Origin: Oscillospiraceae bacterium
Lineage (GTDB): Bacteria; Bacillota; Clostridia; Oscillospirales; Acutalibacteraceae
Length of the DNA stretch: 32,876 bases
Assembly: GCA_902791335.1 (NCBI GenBank)
Contig: CADAVL010000007.1
Span: 1 to 32,876 of the forward strand
Direction of reading: 5' to 3'
In this document: positions 8,119-17,141 of the stretch, piece after piece
How the letters are laid out: every line of letters starts with the position of its first letter
Position numbering within the stretch: the stretch's first letter is position 1
Notes under the pieces: model-generated
Told to the model about the DNA's origin: nothing
Databases searched by the model: none
What the model saw: only the letters and a program-made list of their open reading frames with translations
Program-made: the position numbers and the translations under genes

Positions 8119-10674
8119 TTAGTTCGCTTTATATTTCAGTGTAATCTGTCGCAAGGCGCAAAGACCGGAAACACGAACCTTGATCGCAAAACGGTTCACG
8201 CCGTGCAAAAGATTTCTGAAATGCAGCGTGTGTTCCTCTCGGCCGTCGGAAAGAAACAGTTCTTTCGGCGGAAGATCTATGCATAAAGTGTCGGACAGTA
8301 AGCTGACGGTAACGGTGCAATTTGTGATCGGACGAACTGCTAAGTAGATCTGCTCAACGCGCTTTTGCCGGTTCAGTTCGTCAAGGTCAAAATATTTCGT
8401 CGTAAATTCACCCTCAAAGGTTCGCGTGCGCGCTGCGGTTTCTATACCGTTGATATTAGCCCTCGAAACGTCAGTCACTTCCTGGCAGCTGTCGGTTTCA
8501 TTTTCCACCGAAACGGTAACTTCCGGCGCAAAATACGAGCAGCTCCCGTTATCTACGCAGTGTTCAATCAAAAGCCCCGGTTTTCCGTTTACAGTCAGCG
8601 CCGCGATTGGTGAAAGCGTCGCCGTGGCGTTGCTGACACCCGTAATAAACCATTTAAGCTCGTTTGTTTGTGGAAATACCGTTTCATAAAACCACGAAAT
8701 ACCGGATTTTACTTTTTCGCCTTTGGCGTAATTATAATAGTAACGAAAGCCGCTGTCGGTGTAATTCATTAAAAAGGCCTTGTTATTTACGTAAAGTGTG
8801 TAATATCCGTCGCAATCTGCGCTGAAAACCCTTTTTTGCAGCGCTTCATAGTTTCGGCGATTGTCGCCGATCGCGTCCTTAATCAATGGCTCCACCGGGT
8901 AGGAAAGCTCATAGACGTTGGTTTCACTTGTAGGACTGGCCGCTGCCAAAAAATACACCTTACCGCCGCTTGTCGCCCATACCAAACGGTTGTTGCATAG
9001 CTGAATGCTTCCCGGAAGGTCGCAGCCTACGGAATTGTGGATTTGTGTAATTGGGAAAATTGCCGACAGCGCCGCAATGTCCACCACAGCGCCGTTCTGA
9101 ACGTCCTGGGCAGTCGTATTGTCGCTGTTGTCGGTGTAGGTGGTGTAATACATGGAATCTCTTTTGAAGATCACCAGCATATTTGCTTCATGCTGAAGCG
9201 AGGTCACCGGTGTTTGATCGCCGACTGCAACATAGTTGCCTTCCGGAAAATAAAAAGGTTCATCCACGTCCGACCACCGGATCACGTTTGGTTCGTCGGG
9301 ATTGCCCCAAAGAAACAGTCTTGTACCGCCGTAAAGACCGGCTGTACCGCCAAACCAGGTGCAGCCGCGCATTTTCGCAAGCTTGTCTTCGTTCCCGGTT
9401 TCCGGCGCGCGTCCGCTGAAGATCAGATTGTTGGAAATGCACCGCGCCAGTACCAGGCGGTTCCAGCTCGGCGACGTCGCGTCAATCGTGTAGAAAAAGC
9501 GGACAATCGTCGTCTGCTTTTGAAATTCCAGCGAGATTAGCACGGTGTATTCGCCCGAAAGATTCGCCGTGCCGGAAAGGTTCATTTTGGCGGTTTTGCT
9601 CGTGGTTCCGGCGTCAATCGTGATTTTATGGTTTCGGCCTTTTACATCGGTCAGATCAATCGTGAAAGCGTGTTCTAAAACCTGGGTGCCGTTTTTTGTA
9701 ACCGTCGCAACCGCCGTAGGAATCGTAAAGCTGTTTGATCCCATCCACTCGGTGCCGCCGGCGGACTGGGCGTAATAATCTCCGTCGGTCATAAAGCTTG
9801 CCGAAAAGCCGTTGTAAAACATGTTAAAGCTTTCAAAATTGGAAGCCGGCGCCATTTCTGCCGTCAGTGCGGCCGGCAGGCTGAAAAATGAATCGCCTTT
9901 GCCATTGATCAGAATCGTCGGCCGGTAAAAATCCGTGGAATAAACTCTTTCAAAAGCGTATAAGTAAGGGTCTTTGCTTGTGGATGGCGTTTTGTCTTTC
10001 TCGGCACTGTCTTTAAAGTGCTGCAGCTCATACATGCGCATGGTTTCCACGCCGTCCGCGTCCGGATTGCCGCCGAAAAACAAGAAGAGGCCAAGGCCGC
10101 CCGAAATCTTCGGACGCGCCGCAAATGCGAAATAATGGGTGGTATCATAATTGTAGTAACCGTCCGCGGGATTTTTGCGATCGGTCGCGCCGGGATTCTT
10201 CTGATCATTCATGTAAACGCGTAAAAGCTCGCCGTTTTCCGTCAATAAAAAAATATTCAAACAGCCGCCGTAAGTGCTCATGGGGCTGCGAACACATTTA
10301 TTGTGAACCACATAGACCCCTTGTACCTTCCGTGCACCGACACCGGTGGAAACGTAGCCGCTCGAGGTTTTCTCATATGTATCTTTCAAAAGATAATCCA
10401 CCTTAATATAATGCGTTTTTGCTGTTGAGAACATCCCGGCTCCGTCGTAAAAGCCACTTACCTGGTCAGTTTTCGGCAGCGCTGCGCTTTCGCTGTATGA
10501 AATGCCCTTAAATCCCGGTCGGCTACGAAGCACACCGGCCAACGGAATCAAGTTGTTAAGACTTGACAATTGATTGTCTTTAATGTTGCCTTTCGGGTCG
10601 CGCGCATTGATGCCGCCGGTCAGCTCCGGCAGTCGCAAAGTAGCATAGCCTTTGGATTTCATTACCGGAATCAT
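8119..10674 (-). CDS. Large beta-rich stabilisation/tail-hub protein
   Basis: 851 residues; ATG at 10674 directly follows the connector gene's stop, with AAGGAG upstream. The N-terminus (about 10-60) has the LPELTGGINARDPKGNI stretch often seen at the start of podovirus packaged-DNA stabilisation proteins. The middle carries repeated beta-strand patterns, including NPDEPNVIRWSDVDEPFYFP at about residues 460-480, suggestive of a propeller-like fold. The position immediately after portal and connector supports a tail-nozzle or DNA-stabilising role like that of P22 gp10. Similarity to P22 gp10 is an impression from pattern and order, not an alignment; a tail-fibre-like protein is the alternative. 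Confidence 0.6.
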   Translation of the reverse strand: MIPVMKSKGYATLRLPELTGGINARDPKGNIKDNQLSSLNNLIPLAGVLRSRPGFKGISYSESAALPKTDQVSGFYDGAGMFSTAKTHYIKVDYLLKDTYEKTSSGYVSTGVGARKVQGVYVVHNKCVRSPMSTYGGCLNIFLLTENGELLRVYMNDQKNPGATDRKNPADGYYNYDTTHYFAFAARPKISGGLGLFLFFGGNPDADGVETMRMYELQHFKDSAEKDKTPSTSKDPYLYAFERVYSTDFYRPTILINGKGDSFFSLPAALTAEMAPASNFESFNMFYNGFSASFMTDGDYYAQSAGGTEWMGSNSFTIPTAVATVTKNGTQVLEHAFTIDLTDVKGRNHKITIDAGTTSKTAKMNLSGTANLSGEYTVLISLEFQKQTTIVRFFYTIDATSPSWNRLVLARCISNNLIFSGRAPETGNEDKLAKMRGCTWFGGTAGLYGGTRLFLWGNPDEPNVIRWSDVDEPFYFPEGNYVAVGDQTPVTSLQHEANMLVIFKRDSMYYTTYTDNSDNTTAQDVQNGAVVDIAALSAIFPITQIHNSVGCDLPGSIQLCNNRLVWATSGGKVYFLAAASPTSETNVYELSYPVEPLIKDAIGDNRRNYEALQKRVFSADCDGYYTLYVNNKAFLMNYTDSGFRYYYNYAKGEKVKSGISWFYETVFPQTNELKWFITGVSNATATLSPIAALTVNGKPGLLIEHCVDNGSCSYFAPEVTVSVENETDSCQEVTDVSRANINGIETAARTRTFEGEFTTKYFDLDELNRQKRVEQIYLAVRPITNCTVTVSLLSDTLCIDLPPKELFLSDGREEHTLHFRNLLHGVNRFAIKVRVSGLCALRQITLKYKAN

Positions 10675-11037
10675 TTAAATGTCAGCTCCTTCAGGTGTCG
10701 GATTGGCGTCAATTCTTGTGGTGGTGCGTTTCGGCAGCTGGCGCAGCTTGTCGTTGTAGATCTGTGCATAATAGTTTTGATTGTCACAGTCGTTTTCACT
10801 AAGTGCCAATGCTGCGGCAACGCCATATATAATGCAGTTAAAGGCTGCAAATTGGGAAATATCCAAGATTTCCGTAAGCTTTTTCACCGGCCGGAAAGCC
10901 TCGCCCTGCCAATGCTCGGTGTAAAAAACTTCGGCATAAACATCATTAAGCGCGTTTAATCCTCTTTTGGCAGGTGTGTCCGACTGGTTGTACCCGAGCC
11001 GCTCTAAAGCACCGTCGATTACTTCTTTTGCTGTCAT
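10675..11037 (-). CDS. Head-tail connector-like protein
   Basis: 120 residues; the ATG at 11037 has GGGGAGG eight bases upstream. The N-terminal half reads as an alpha-helical module (AKEVIDGALERLGYN, then LNALNDVYAEVFY), and the C-terminal tail is extended and proline-containing. Small helical proteins encoded directly after the portal gene generally form the connector ring between portal and tail in tailed phages. Here the gene lies three bases after the portal stop and abuts the next gene, so the three are probably co-translated. The family match is by size, helix pattern and place; no diagnostic motif is present. Confidence 0.6.
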   Translation of the reverse strand: MTAKEVIDGALERLGYNQSDTPAKRGLNALNDVYAEVFYTEHWQGEAFRPVKKLTEILDISQFAAFNCIIYGVAAALALSENDCDNQNYYAQIYNDKLRQLPKRTTTRIDANPTPEGADI

Positions 11038-11040
11038 GGT

Positions 11041-12879
11041 TTAAACCTCCCCATATTCGTTATATTCGGCGGCCGTACCGTCTTCCGGTGGCAGCGTTTC
11101 CGCTCCCTCAGGCGGAAGTGTTTCGTCGGGTGCGCCGTCTGTTCCTTCAGGCGTGCTGCCGTTTTGAGCATTTGCCGCCAAAGCTTCAAGCTCCTGCTGC
11201 AAAACCTGTTGCTCCTTAATTTCTTCAATCAGCTTTGTAAGCTCCGGCACATAGCCTTTCGGAAGCCGCTCAAGATACTGCACCACGGTTAAAACGCCGC
11301 GTTCAAACAAAGCGTCCAAAGTAGAAATTGTCTGCACTTCACTCCAAAGGGAGCTGGGGCCGACGTCGATTTTTGCGGAAATAAGCAAGCCTTCGTAGCG
11401 GTCGGCGTTAATCGGCAAATACCACATGCCGTTATCGTCCACCATTTTGATCGAACGATTGCCGTAGTATTTCAGCCAATATTCCGCCCATACACGCGAA
11501 ATGTCCTCGCAAAACTGATAAAACTTGTTTTGGATCGTCTGTAACGGCTGCTGTGCAGCTTCCCTCACAGCAATGATTGCCGAGGTGTTGTCCGGGCGCA
11601 TATTGCCAAGCGCCGCGTCGTTTGCACCGGCATTGTTTAGAGTGTTGTCAATTAAGTTTTGCTGCGCGTTCAGATACTCGCCGGTCGTGGCCGGCGGACT
11701 GATGTAACTGATCACGTTTCTAAGATCACCGTCGGTGTTGACCGATAATATCTGTCCGGGTTCATTTGAAATGCTTTTCGCGCCGCCGTCCACCAGCAAT
11801 CCATTCACAACCGTGATCGGCATGCCGAGCATAATCGCCGCCCAAACGGAAGCCGAAAGCATACGGTTAATCGCGATCTGATTTGGCACCAGGTAGGTGA
11901 CCTCGCTGTCGCCGAAGATGCAGCCTTTCCGATTTTCCCACCGCAAAATGCAAAGCGGATATTTTGAAAGCCTTGTGTCAAATTCGTCGCGCACTGTCGC
12001 GCCTTTTGTAAACTGCACGGCGAAAATTTTAGCTTCGCCGTCGTCAAAGGATTTATAAAACTTTGTAAAAAGTGTGGCTTTTTTTAAGTCGGTGACTTCC
12101 GTTTCGCTGAGATCTCCGGCGCTGTAATTCGTGTCGTCGTCGGATTTGATGTTTTCAATTTCCGAAGCCGGCATACCGTTTTGTTTGGCAATGCGCTTGA
12201 TCTCGGCAACCGTCTTTCGCTGCGTGATAATAATTGAATCCTGCGCCTGAAGATCAGGATTGTTCGGGTCTTCTGGATAAAAGTTTTCAACGTCGATCAG
12301 TTCAACACCAATGTCGCCGGTAATGGCTGACTGACGATCCTCGTCGGCATATAGTCCGGTTTTTATGTTTTGATCCCAATAGGTGTACAAAATCGCGGTG
12401 CCGCTGATGTATGCGTCTTTTAAGGCCTCGGCTTTCACCTCGTCAAATTTCAGCCGCTCGCAGGTGATCTTAAAATAGCTCGACAGCGCGTCCATCAAAA
12501 AGCTGATTTCGTCATTTTCCGGCATTCCGTTTAACTCTTCGGGGTTATACGGGTCCTGCCCCTCGGCCGCCTGTTTCATCTTTTCGGCGTTGGAATTGGA
12601 AATGTCAAGGGTATTCGGCACGCCTTCGGCAGAATACTGCACAGAAATAGGGCTTGACGCAATGTTGGAAATTTTATATTCGCCAATGCGCTTAATCACG
12701 TTTTGGCGCACCAGCGGAAGGTTTCCACAGTTCGCGCCGTGCCATTGATCGCCGCGAAAGAAACGCTCGTTGATTTTGTTTTGAGTGTAAAGGCCTTTTT
12801 TACCGATGCTTTCTTTAAATTCCAGCACACTTTGGTAGGCCTTATAGGCCGCGATTCTTTTTTCGTCTGTAAAATTCAT
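11041..12879 (-). CDS. Portal protein
   Basis: 612 residues; ATG at 12879 with GAGG eight bases upstream. The N-terminus contains NERFFRGDQWHG and then LVRQNVIKRIGEYKISNIAS, the pattern with which many portal proteins of short-tailed phages begin. A long helical C-terminal region ends in a Gln-, Pro- and Glu-rich tail (about residues 550-612). The protein forms the dodecameric DNA channel at one capsid vertex and docks the terminase. It is followed at three bases by the connector gene. Unusually it lies downstream of scaffold and capsid instead of next to the large terminase, and hairpins separate it from the capsid block. Confidence 0.85.
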   Translation of the reverse strand: MNFTDEKRIAAYKAYQSVLEFKESIGKKGLYTQNKINERFFRGDQWHGANCGNLPLVRQNVIKRIGEYKISNIASSPISVQYSAEGVPNTLDISNSNAEKMKQAAEGQDPYNPEELNGMPENDEISFLMDALSSYFKITCERLKFDEVKAEALKDAYISGTAILYTYWDQNIKTGLYADEDRQSAITGDIGVELIDVENFYPEDPNNPDLQAQDSIIITQRKTVAEIKRIAKQNGMPASEIENIKSDDDTNYSAGDLSETEVTDLKKATLFTKFYKSFDDGEAKIFAVQFTKGATVRDEFDTRLSKYPLCILRWENRKGCIFGDSEVTYLVPNQIAINRMLSASVWAAIMLGMPITVVNGLLVDGGAKSISNEPGQILSVNTDGDLRNVISYISPPATTGEYLNAQQNLIDNTLNNAGANDAALGNMRPDNTSAIIAVREAAQQPLQTIQNKFYQFCEDISRVWAEYWLKYYGNRSIKMVDDNGMWYLPINADRYEGLLISAKIDVGPSSLWSEVQTISTLDALFERGVLTVVQYLERLPKGYVPELTKLIEEIKEQQVLQQELEALAANAQNGSTPEGTDGAPDETLPPEGAETLPPEDGTAAEYNEYGEV

Positions 12880-13040
12880 AAATTTAACCTCGCTTAAATT
12901 GTTTTTGCTGCATTTTTGCGACCGGGCGCAAAGTTTTGTGTTCGCTCGTAAAAATGCAGCAAAGGGACGCTAAAAGCCAAAGTATGGCCGCGTCCCTCGC
13001 TTTTAAATCTGCCGCGGCAGAATATCATTTTGTCAAAGCA
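12880..13040 (-). terminator. Two stem-loops between the capsid block and the portal gene
   Basis: Two structures sit in this gap. The first (12964-12996) pairs GGGACGC with GCGTCCC and, read leftward, runs into TTTGCTGCATTTTT. The second is a perfect 14-bp inverted repeat (12904-12917 and 12950-12963) with a 32-base loop. The first could attenuate leftward transcription after the capsid genes, so that portal message is made in smaller amount. The second looks like an RNA processing or stability hairpin. The function is inferred; the repeats are directly visible. Confidence 0.5.
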
Positions 13041-13196
13041 TTATGCTTTTTTGCCTTTTCGGGCTTTTCCGGCGGCTTCTTCGTCGGTGGTTTCCTCCGT
13101 CACGCGGATCCAGCCGCGCGCTTCGAATTCCGTAACGAATTTGGCCGGCACTTCGGTGTATGCATTGCCCTCGGCGGTTTTCATCAGTACGTTCAT
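13041..13196 (-). CDS. Small post-capsid protein, unknown function
   Basis: 51 residues, starting at the ATG at 13196 because AGGAGG lies seven bases upstream; a longer frame would overlap the capsid gene and lacks such a site. The N-terminal 30 residues (MNVLMKTAEGNAYTEVPAKF onward) are compact, and the tail is charged and lysine-rich (GKARKGKKA). Small proteins encoded straight after the major capsid gene are common in phages and may be capsid accessory or completion factors. Nothing in the sequence identifies a precise role. Confidence 0.65.
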   Translation of the reverse strand: MNVLMKTAEGNAYTEVPAKFVTEFEARGWIRVTEETTDEEAAGKARKGKKA

Positions 13197-13212
13197 GGTT
13201 CTACCTCCTTCA

Positions 13213-14166
13213 TCAGGTGCCACTCTGATTGCTCGGTGTGGTGGTCTTGTTGCCATATGTCAGCGCAAAAATGGTGTTCTTGCGGGATTTTCTCACAAGG
13301 CCGTCGTAGTGGAGGTGGTAGAGCGTTTGATGATTATCGCCGTTCTGATCGTCCTGCGGCGCGAAATATTTCGTGTAGCACTGCTCTTTCACCAGCTGAA
13401 CCGAGCGCTTGCGCGGCAGCACCAGCGCGCCAATGTTGATGGCGCTTGATTTCTTTGCAAAACCAAAGGTTGTCTCGCCGGAATTGAAATCATACGTCGT
13501 TTTCATTCGAGCGTCCGGAACCGGAATGATTTTCACACCGTTAATGACGTTGACTTTGGTGTCCATTTCTCCGCGCTTAAAGTTTTCAACCTGCAGCCGG
13601 CGCGTGATCTCAGTTGTGTTCATAAGATCGGTAAAGACCTTGAAATCCACAAAGGCCACCAGCTCGGTTTCGAAACCGACGACACTCCAGCAGTTGGTGA
13701 ACAGCTGGTTGAGCAGCTTGTAACTGTTGTTCGCAATCGCGTCCTCATCGGTTTTTTCAATCACCTGACCGGTCATGGACTTAGCAACGCTATAGGTTTT
13801 GGAAAAAACGTAAGCGTCAATCTCGGGGGCTACCTGCTCGTCCACAAAAATAACGCCCAGCTGCTTCATGAGGTTGTCCACACCGGTTTTTTCGGCGTCG
13901 AATCGGTTGACATTGAATTTGTGCGCGCGATCCATAGCGAGCGTGTAGTCGGTCTGTGTGAGCGTCACGGCACCGACCGGGTAACCGGCAGAGCTGGAAT
14001 AGTTGCCGAGGCCGGTGATCGTCGCGTCCGTCAGGGTCACTTTGCCGTTGCCGCGGAATTCGGAAACCATAAAGTCATCTCTTAAAATTTCCGCTTCGGA
14101 TTTAATTGCCAGCCGCATATCCAAAGCTTTGCCGAATGCGGCGGATTTTGTAAATGTGTTTGCCAT
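13213..14166 (-). CDS. Major capsid protein
   Basis: 317 residues from the ATG at 14166 (AAAGGAAG upstream); an in-frame GTG three codons earlier overlaps that site and is less likely. The segment ITGLGNYSSSAGYPVGAVTL, followed by a YTLAMDRAHKFNVNRFDAEK stretch and then VAPEIDAYVFSK, is the pattern of a widespread family of HK97-fold capsid proteins in phages of Gram-positive bacteria. It forms the icosahedral shell. The acidic scaffold gene just upstream and the following small protein support the assignment. No N-terminal delta domain is evident, which agrees with a separate scaffold gene. Confidence 0.85.
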   Translation of the reverse strand: MANTFTKSAAFGKALDMRLAIKSEAEILRDDFMVSEFRGNGKVTLTDATITGLGNYSSSAGYPVGAVTLTQTDYTLAMDRAHKFNVNRFDAEKTGVDNLMKQLGVIFVDEQVAPEIDAYVFSKTYSVAKSMTGQVIEKTDEDAIANNSYKLLNQLFTNCWSVVGFETELVAFVDFKVFTDLMNTTEITRRLQVENFKRGEMDTKVNVINGVKIIPVPDARMKTTYDFNSGETTFGFAKKSSAINIGALVLPRKRSVQLVKEQCYTKYFAPQDDQNGDNHQTLYHLHYDGLVRKSRKNTIFALTYGNKTTTPSNQSGT

Positions 14167-14212
14167 AAAGGCCACTTCCTTTCATTATGGGAAGGAACGC
14201 CTGTTTGTAATG

Positions 14213-15034
14213 CTAATATTTCAGCATGTCTGCGATGTCGCTTTTGAAATCGTCGTCTTCTTTATTTCCGCCAAGATTTCCAACGGCAGCACCGGCATTC
14301 TGCTGTTTCTTGTTTTCATTTTTCTGTCGGCGTCCTTCGTTTTTGTATTTGTGCCGCAAAAAGGCATCAAAGAGAGAAATCTTCTCTTTAACAGCGGTGT
14401 CGATCACCGCTTGCGGAACATCTTTAATGTCTTTGCAGCCCATCTCGTTTTTGTATTTCAAAAATTCGTCGGCGATCTTGTTTTCACGGTAGGTTTTGTA
14501 ATCGTTGTCTGCGGCAGCTTCCTTTTGCCGCGCGTCAATACGTCGCCGAATTTCCGACTTGTTTTTTTCATACAGTTTTTGTCCCTGATAAGCGTCACCG
14601 CCGGATTCTTCAATTGCCTTTTCAAGGTCCGCCTTCTCAATCGAATCCAAAAGGTTTTCCAAAACCTGATCGGGCGACGTGCCCAGGCGTTCGGATAGGT
14701 AGGTCACTTGATCGAACACGGCCTGATTTTGTTCAAAAAGCTTGCCTTTTTGCGCAAGCACAGCCGCTTCTTCGGGGCTTAAATCAAAGTTTTCGTGGTT
14801 AAAGCGAATCGGGATCGTCAGCGGTGTGACGTCTTCCGTGCTGCCGTTGTCGGGATTGTCCGCATCGGCACTGCTGTTTTCGTTATCACCGTTGTTCGCT
14901 GCGCCGGAAATATCGCCGTCATCGGTGCCGGGTGTGGTGTCCTCGGTGCTCTGTTCGGTGTCAATCTGCGACTGGGGTTCCAAATTTTCAAAATCCGGTG
15001 TGGTGCCCTCGTTTTGAACATTCTGATCTAACAT
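14213..15034 (-). CDS. Capsid scaffolding protein
   Basis: 273 residues; ATG at 15034 with AAAGGA upstream. The first ~75 residues are low-complexity and rich in Asp, Glu, Asn and Thr. Residues about 80-235 are predicted helical and coiled coil, and a basic-then-acidic tail ends in DMLKY. This composition and a place immediately before the major capsid gene are typical of scaffolding proteins, which shape the procapsid and then leave it. There is no protease motif, so exit rather than self-cleavage is implied. The call rests on composition and order. Confidence 0.75.
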   Translation of the reverse strand: MLDQNVQNEGTTPDFENLEPQSQIDTEQSTEDTTPGTDDGDISGAANNGDNENSSADADNPDNGSTEDVTPLTIPIRFNHENFDLSPEEAAVLAQKGKLFEQNQAVFDQVTYLSERLGTSPDQVLENLLDSIEKADLEKAIEESGGDAYQGQKLYEKNKSEIRRRIDARQKEAAADNDYKTYRENKIADEFLKYKNEMGCKDIKDVPQAVIDTAVKEKISLFDAFLRHKYKNEGRRQKNENKKQQNAGAAVGNLGGNKEDDDFKSDIADMLKY

Positions 15035-15112
15035 TTTTTATCGTCCTTTCATGGTTAGAAAGTTTTATTGAAAACTTAAAAAATAACGGTTGTCGGCACT
15101 GGGGTTTGCTGG

Positions 15113-15346
15113 CTATTCCTGCTCCGTGCCGTCGTAGGAATAGAAATTGTCTTTGTATTTCTTTGAAAGCTTCGCTTTCTTCTGCTCATTTTCTTTTTGT
15201 TCGTCGGTTTTCTCTGCAATATTTTGGGATTCGGGCTTTTCCCGCACTTTGCCGGCGCGGTTCATATCCCTGCCGATCGTGTAGCCAAAGCCAAAGCTCG
15301 AAAAGCAGCTTAACGCAAACACTGCTGCAAAAATGCATTGTAGCAT
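15113..15346 (-). CDS. Small membrane-anchored protein after terminase
   Basis: 77 residues from the ATG at 15346, which overlaps the large-terminase stop by one base (TAATG) and has AAAGGAGG nine bases upstream; an in-frame TTG nine bases earlier is less likely. Residues 1-26 form one hydrophobic segment, followed by a highly charged Lys/Glu tail of about 50 residues. It is probably a single-pass membrane protein with a cytoplasmic tail. Its place inside the packaging and head operon is odd for a membrane protein. No known family is recognised and a function cannot be given. Confidence 0.6.
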   Translation of the reverse strand: MLQCIFAAVFALSCFSSFGFGYTIGRDMNRAGKVREKPESQNIAEKTDEQKENEQKKAKLSKKYKDNFYSYDGTEQE

Positions 15347-16653
15347 TATTCCCAACCTCCTTTCACAAAATCTTCAAACGGATCAGCCACCGAAGCACCG
15401 ATGCCGGTCAGGGTTTTAAAGAATGTTTCACAAAAATACCGCATGTCGTCCATGGTGTGGTCGTCGGTTTTTTTCACTGTGTCGCTGGTCGCCTTTTCGT
15501 CCCAAACGTAAAGTCCGAATTCACGAATGATTTCTTTACAGTTTTCACAGATCAATAGCCGCTCGTCAGAAATCAAGCTGCTCGTGTAGCGAATGCCGTT
15601 GATCACGTCATTTTTAGCCGAATAAACTTTAAATTTGCCTTGCTTTCTTATCAGTGTAATAAAGCTTGCAGCGCTCGGGTCAACGCATATGCCCTCAATA
15701 GAAAAGCCGCTCGAAAGCTTTAAAAGCTGTTCGTAGTATTCGGCATCGGTCATGAGCTTGCCGGTTGCACGGCCGGAATGGTAATATTCCGCCACTCTGA
15801 AAGCAGTCAAGCCGCGCGGCAGCTTCATGATTGCCCACAGTCCTAAGGAAAACGCATTCAGCGTGCCATAGTCGCACGAGATGTAAAATCTCGCTTTGCT
15901 GCGATCTCTCAGTCCGAATTCCGGAACAATATTTTTCTTCGTAAAATTCGGATAAACCAGCCCTTCGGGCTTCGTCCACAGCCCCAAAATGTAGCGATCA
16001 TAGAAAACGCCCTTAAACTGTCGCTTTGCTTCTTCAATCTGCTCTTTCGTGATCACCGGGTTGTCTTCCATGAGAAAATGAAGATGCAAAATCCGCTTTT
16101 TGTTTGCACCGTCAGCGTCGTCCACCCATTCGGTTTTAATGAAATGTGACGGATTTTCGGGGTTGCAATTGAGCCAATAACGCGCTTCAGGCACCGACAG
16201 TGTTCGGCCGATGCCTTGCTCCACAAAGGATCGCGGCATCAGCGCGACCTCGTCAAAGAAGATGCCGGAAAGCGTTAAGCCCTGAATCAGCATGTAGGAG
16301 CTTTCGTCCTTTCCTCCGAAAAGATAAAAATAGTTTTGACGGCCTTTTGCGCTCACGGTCAAGCGGTGATCGGAGCGCCGGTATTGAAGTTTGTAAATCT
16401 TCCGAAGATCCGCAATGCTCATCAGCGGCAAAATGATGTTACGCTCCACGCTTTGCACAGTCTTTCCGCAAATGCCGAAAGTGGCGCCGGAAAACTTCGT
16501 CATTGCCCAAAGGATATAGCTCGTGATCATGCAGATCGTCTTCCCGCTTCGGATCGCGCCGTCGCAAAGAATGGATTTATATTTGCCGCCCGATTTCGCC
16601 GCCCACCATTTGAATACCAGCCGCTGCTTTTTCGAAAGCTTATAAAACGTCAT
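15346..16653 (-). CDS. terL: Terminase large subunit
   Basis: 435 residues. The ATPase domain has the Walker A motif GAIRSGKT (about 32-39) and a Walker B GIFFDE (about 130-135). The nuclease domain shows acidic residues in SCDYGT (D261), GICVDPSAAS (D325) and DDHTMDDMRY (about D402-403), the RNase H-like arrangement of terminase nucleases. The protein packages phage DNA through the portal and cuts the concatemer. The start overlaps the small subunit's stop by four bases (ATGA), so the two are translationally coupled. Length and motif order are normal for the family. Confidence 0.95.
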   Translation of the reverse strand: MTFYKLSKKQRLVFKWWAAKSGGKYKSILCDGAIRSGKTICMITSYILWAMTKFSGATFGICGKTVQSVERNIILPLMSIADLRKIYKLQYRRSDHRLTVSAKGRQNYFYLFGGKDESSYMLIQGLTLSGIFFDEVALMPRSFVEQGIGRTLSVPEARYWLNCNPENPSHFIKTEWVDDADGANKKRILHLHFLMEDNPVITKEQIEEAKRQFKGVFYDRYILGLWTKPEGLVYPNFTKKNIVPEFGLRDRSKARFYISCDYGTLNAFSLGLWAIMKLPRGLTAFRVAEYYHSGRATGKLMTDAEYYEQLLKLSSGFSIEGICVDPSAASFITLIRKQGKFKVYSAKNDVINGIRYTSSLISDERLLICENCKEIIREFGLYVWDEKATSDTVKKTDDHTMDDMRYFCETFFKTLTGIGASVADPFEDFVKGGWE

Positions 16654-17141
16654 TCTCCGTCTGTCAGCGCTTTAATGAGTGCTGCCTCCTCGGCCGCGCC
16701 GTCCGGAACATTGGCGCTGCTCGGCCGTGCGCTCCACCGCTCACTCATGCGGTTGTTTAGCCAGTACATCTGCGCCATAGTGTCGGCCGGGACGTGCACC
16801 TCGTCGCGCACCGTCACAATTTTTTCGGTCTCGCGGATCTTCTTGCCGGTCACCGCGTCAAACTCGGCAGTTTTTAGCTTCAGATTCTTTTTCACCTGCA
16901 CGGTGTACCCAAGCGTGCGCTTGTGCAATGCCTCAATCACTTCGTTATCGTAAAGCTCTTTGGCACCTTTGAGCGCTTCGGCAATCGGCTTATGCGTTTT
17001 CTTCCAACGATATAGCGTCGCCACGCCGATTTCGAGCCGCTCGGCAATTTCTTCGTCGGTAAGGCCATCTCTTGCAAAGGAACGCAAAAGCAGCAAGCCG
17101 TCCTTTGTCAACCATTTTTGGAATTTCCCATGTGCGGCCAT
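16650..17141 (-). CDS. terS: Terminase small subunit
   Basis: 163 residues; ATG at 17141 with AAAGGGGG nine bases upstream. The N-terminal ~55 residues contain a helix-turn-helix (GLTDEEIAERLEIGVATLYR followed by WKKTHKPI), used by small terminases to bind the packaging site. The middle (about 60-115) is the oligomerisation region with VIEALHKRTLGYTVQVKK. The C-terminal part probably contacts the large subunit. It is the first gene after the non-coding region that carries the likely late promoter, and it overlaps terL by four bases. Confidence 0.9.
   Translation of the reverse strand: MAAHGKFQKWLTKDGLLLLRSFARDGLTDEEIAERLEIGVATLYRWKKTHKPIAEALKGAKELYDNEVIEALHKRTLGYTVQVKKNLKLKTAEFDAVTGKKIRETEKIVTVRDEVHVPADTMAQMYWLNNRMSERWSARPSSANVPDGAAEEAALIKALTDGE

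Noticed and set aside
14003..14698. Rightward 231-residue frame across the capsid and scaffold genes
   Set aside because: It is antisense to two well-supported genes, has a Phe/Val-rich composition typical of a reverse-strand shadow, and no ribosome site.
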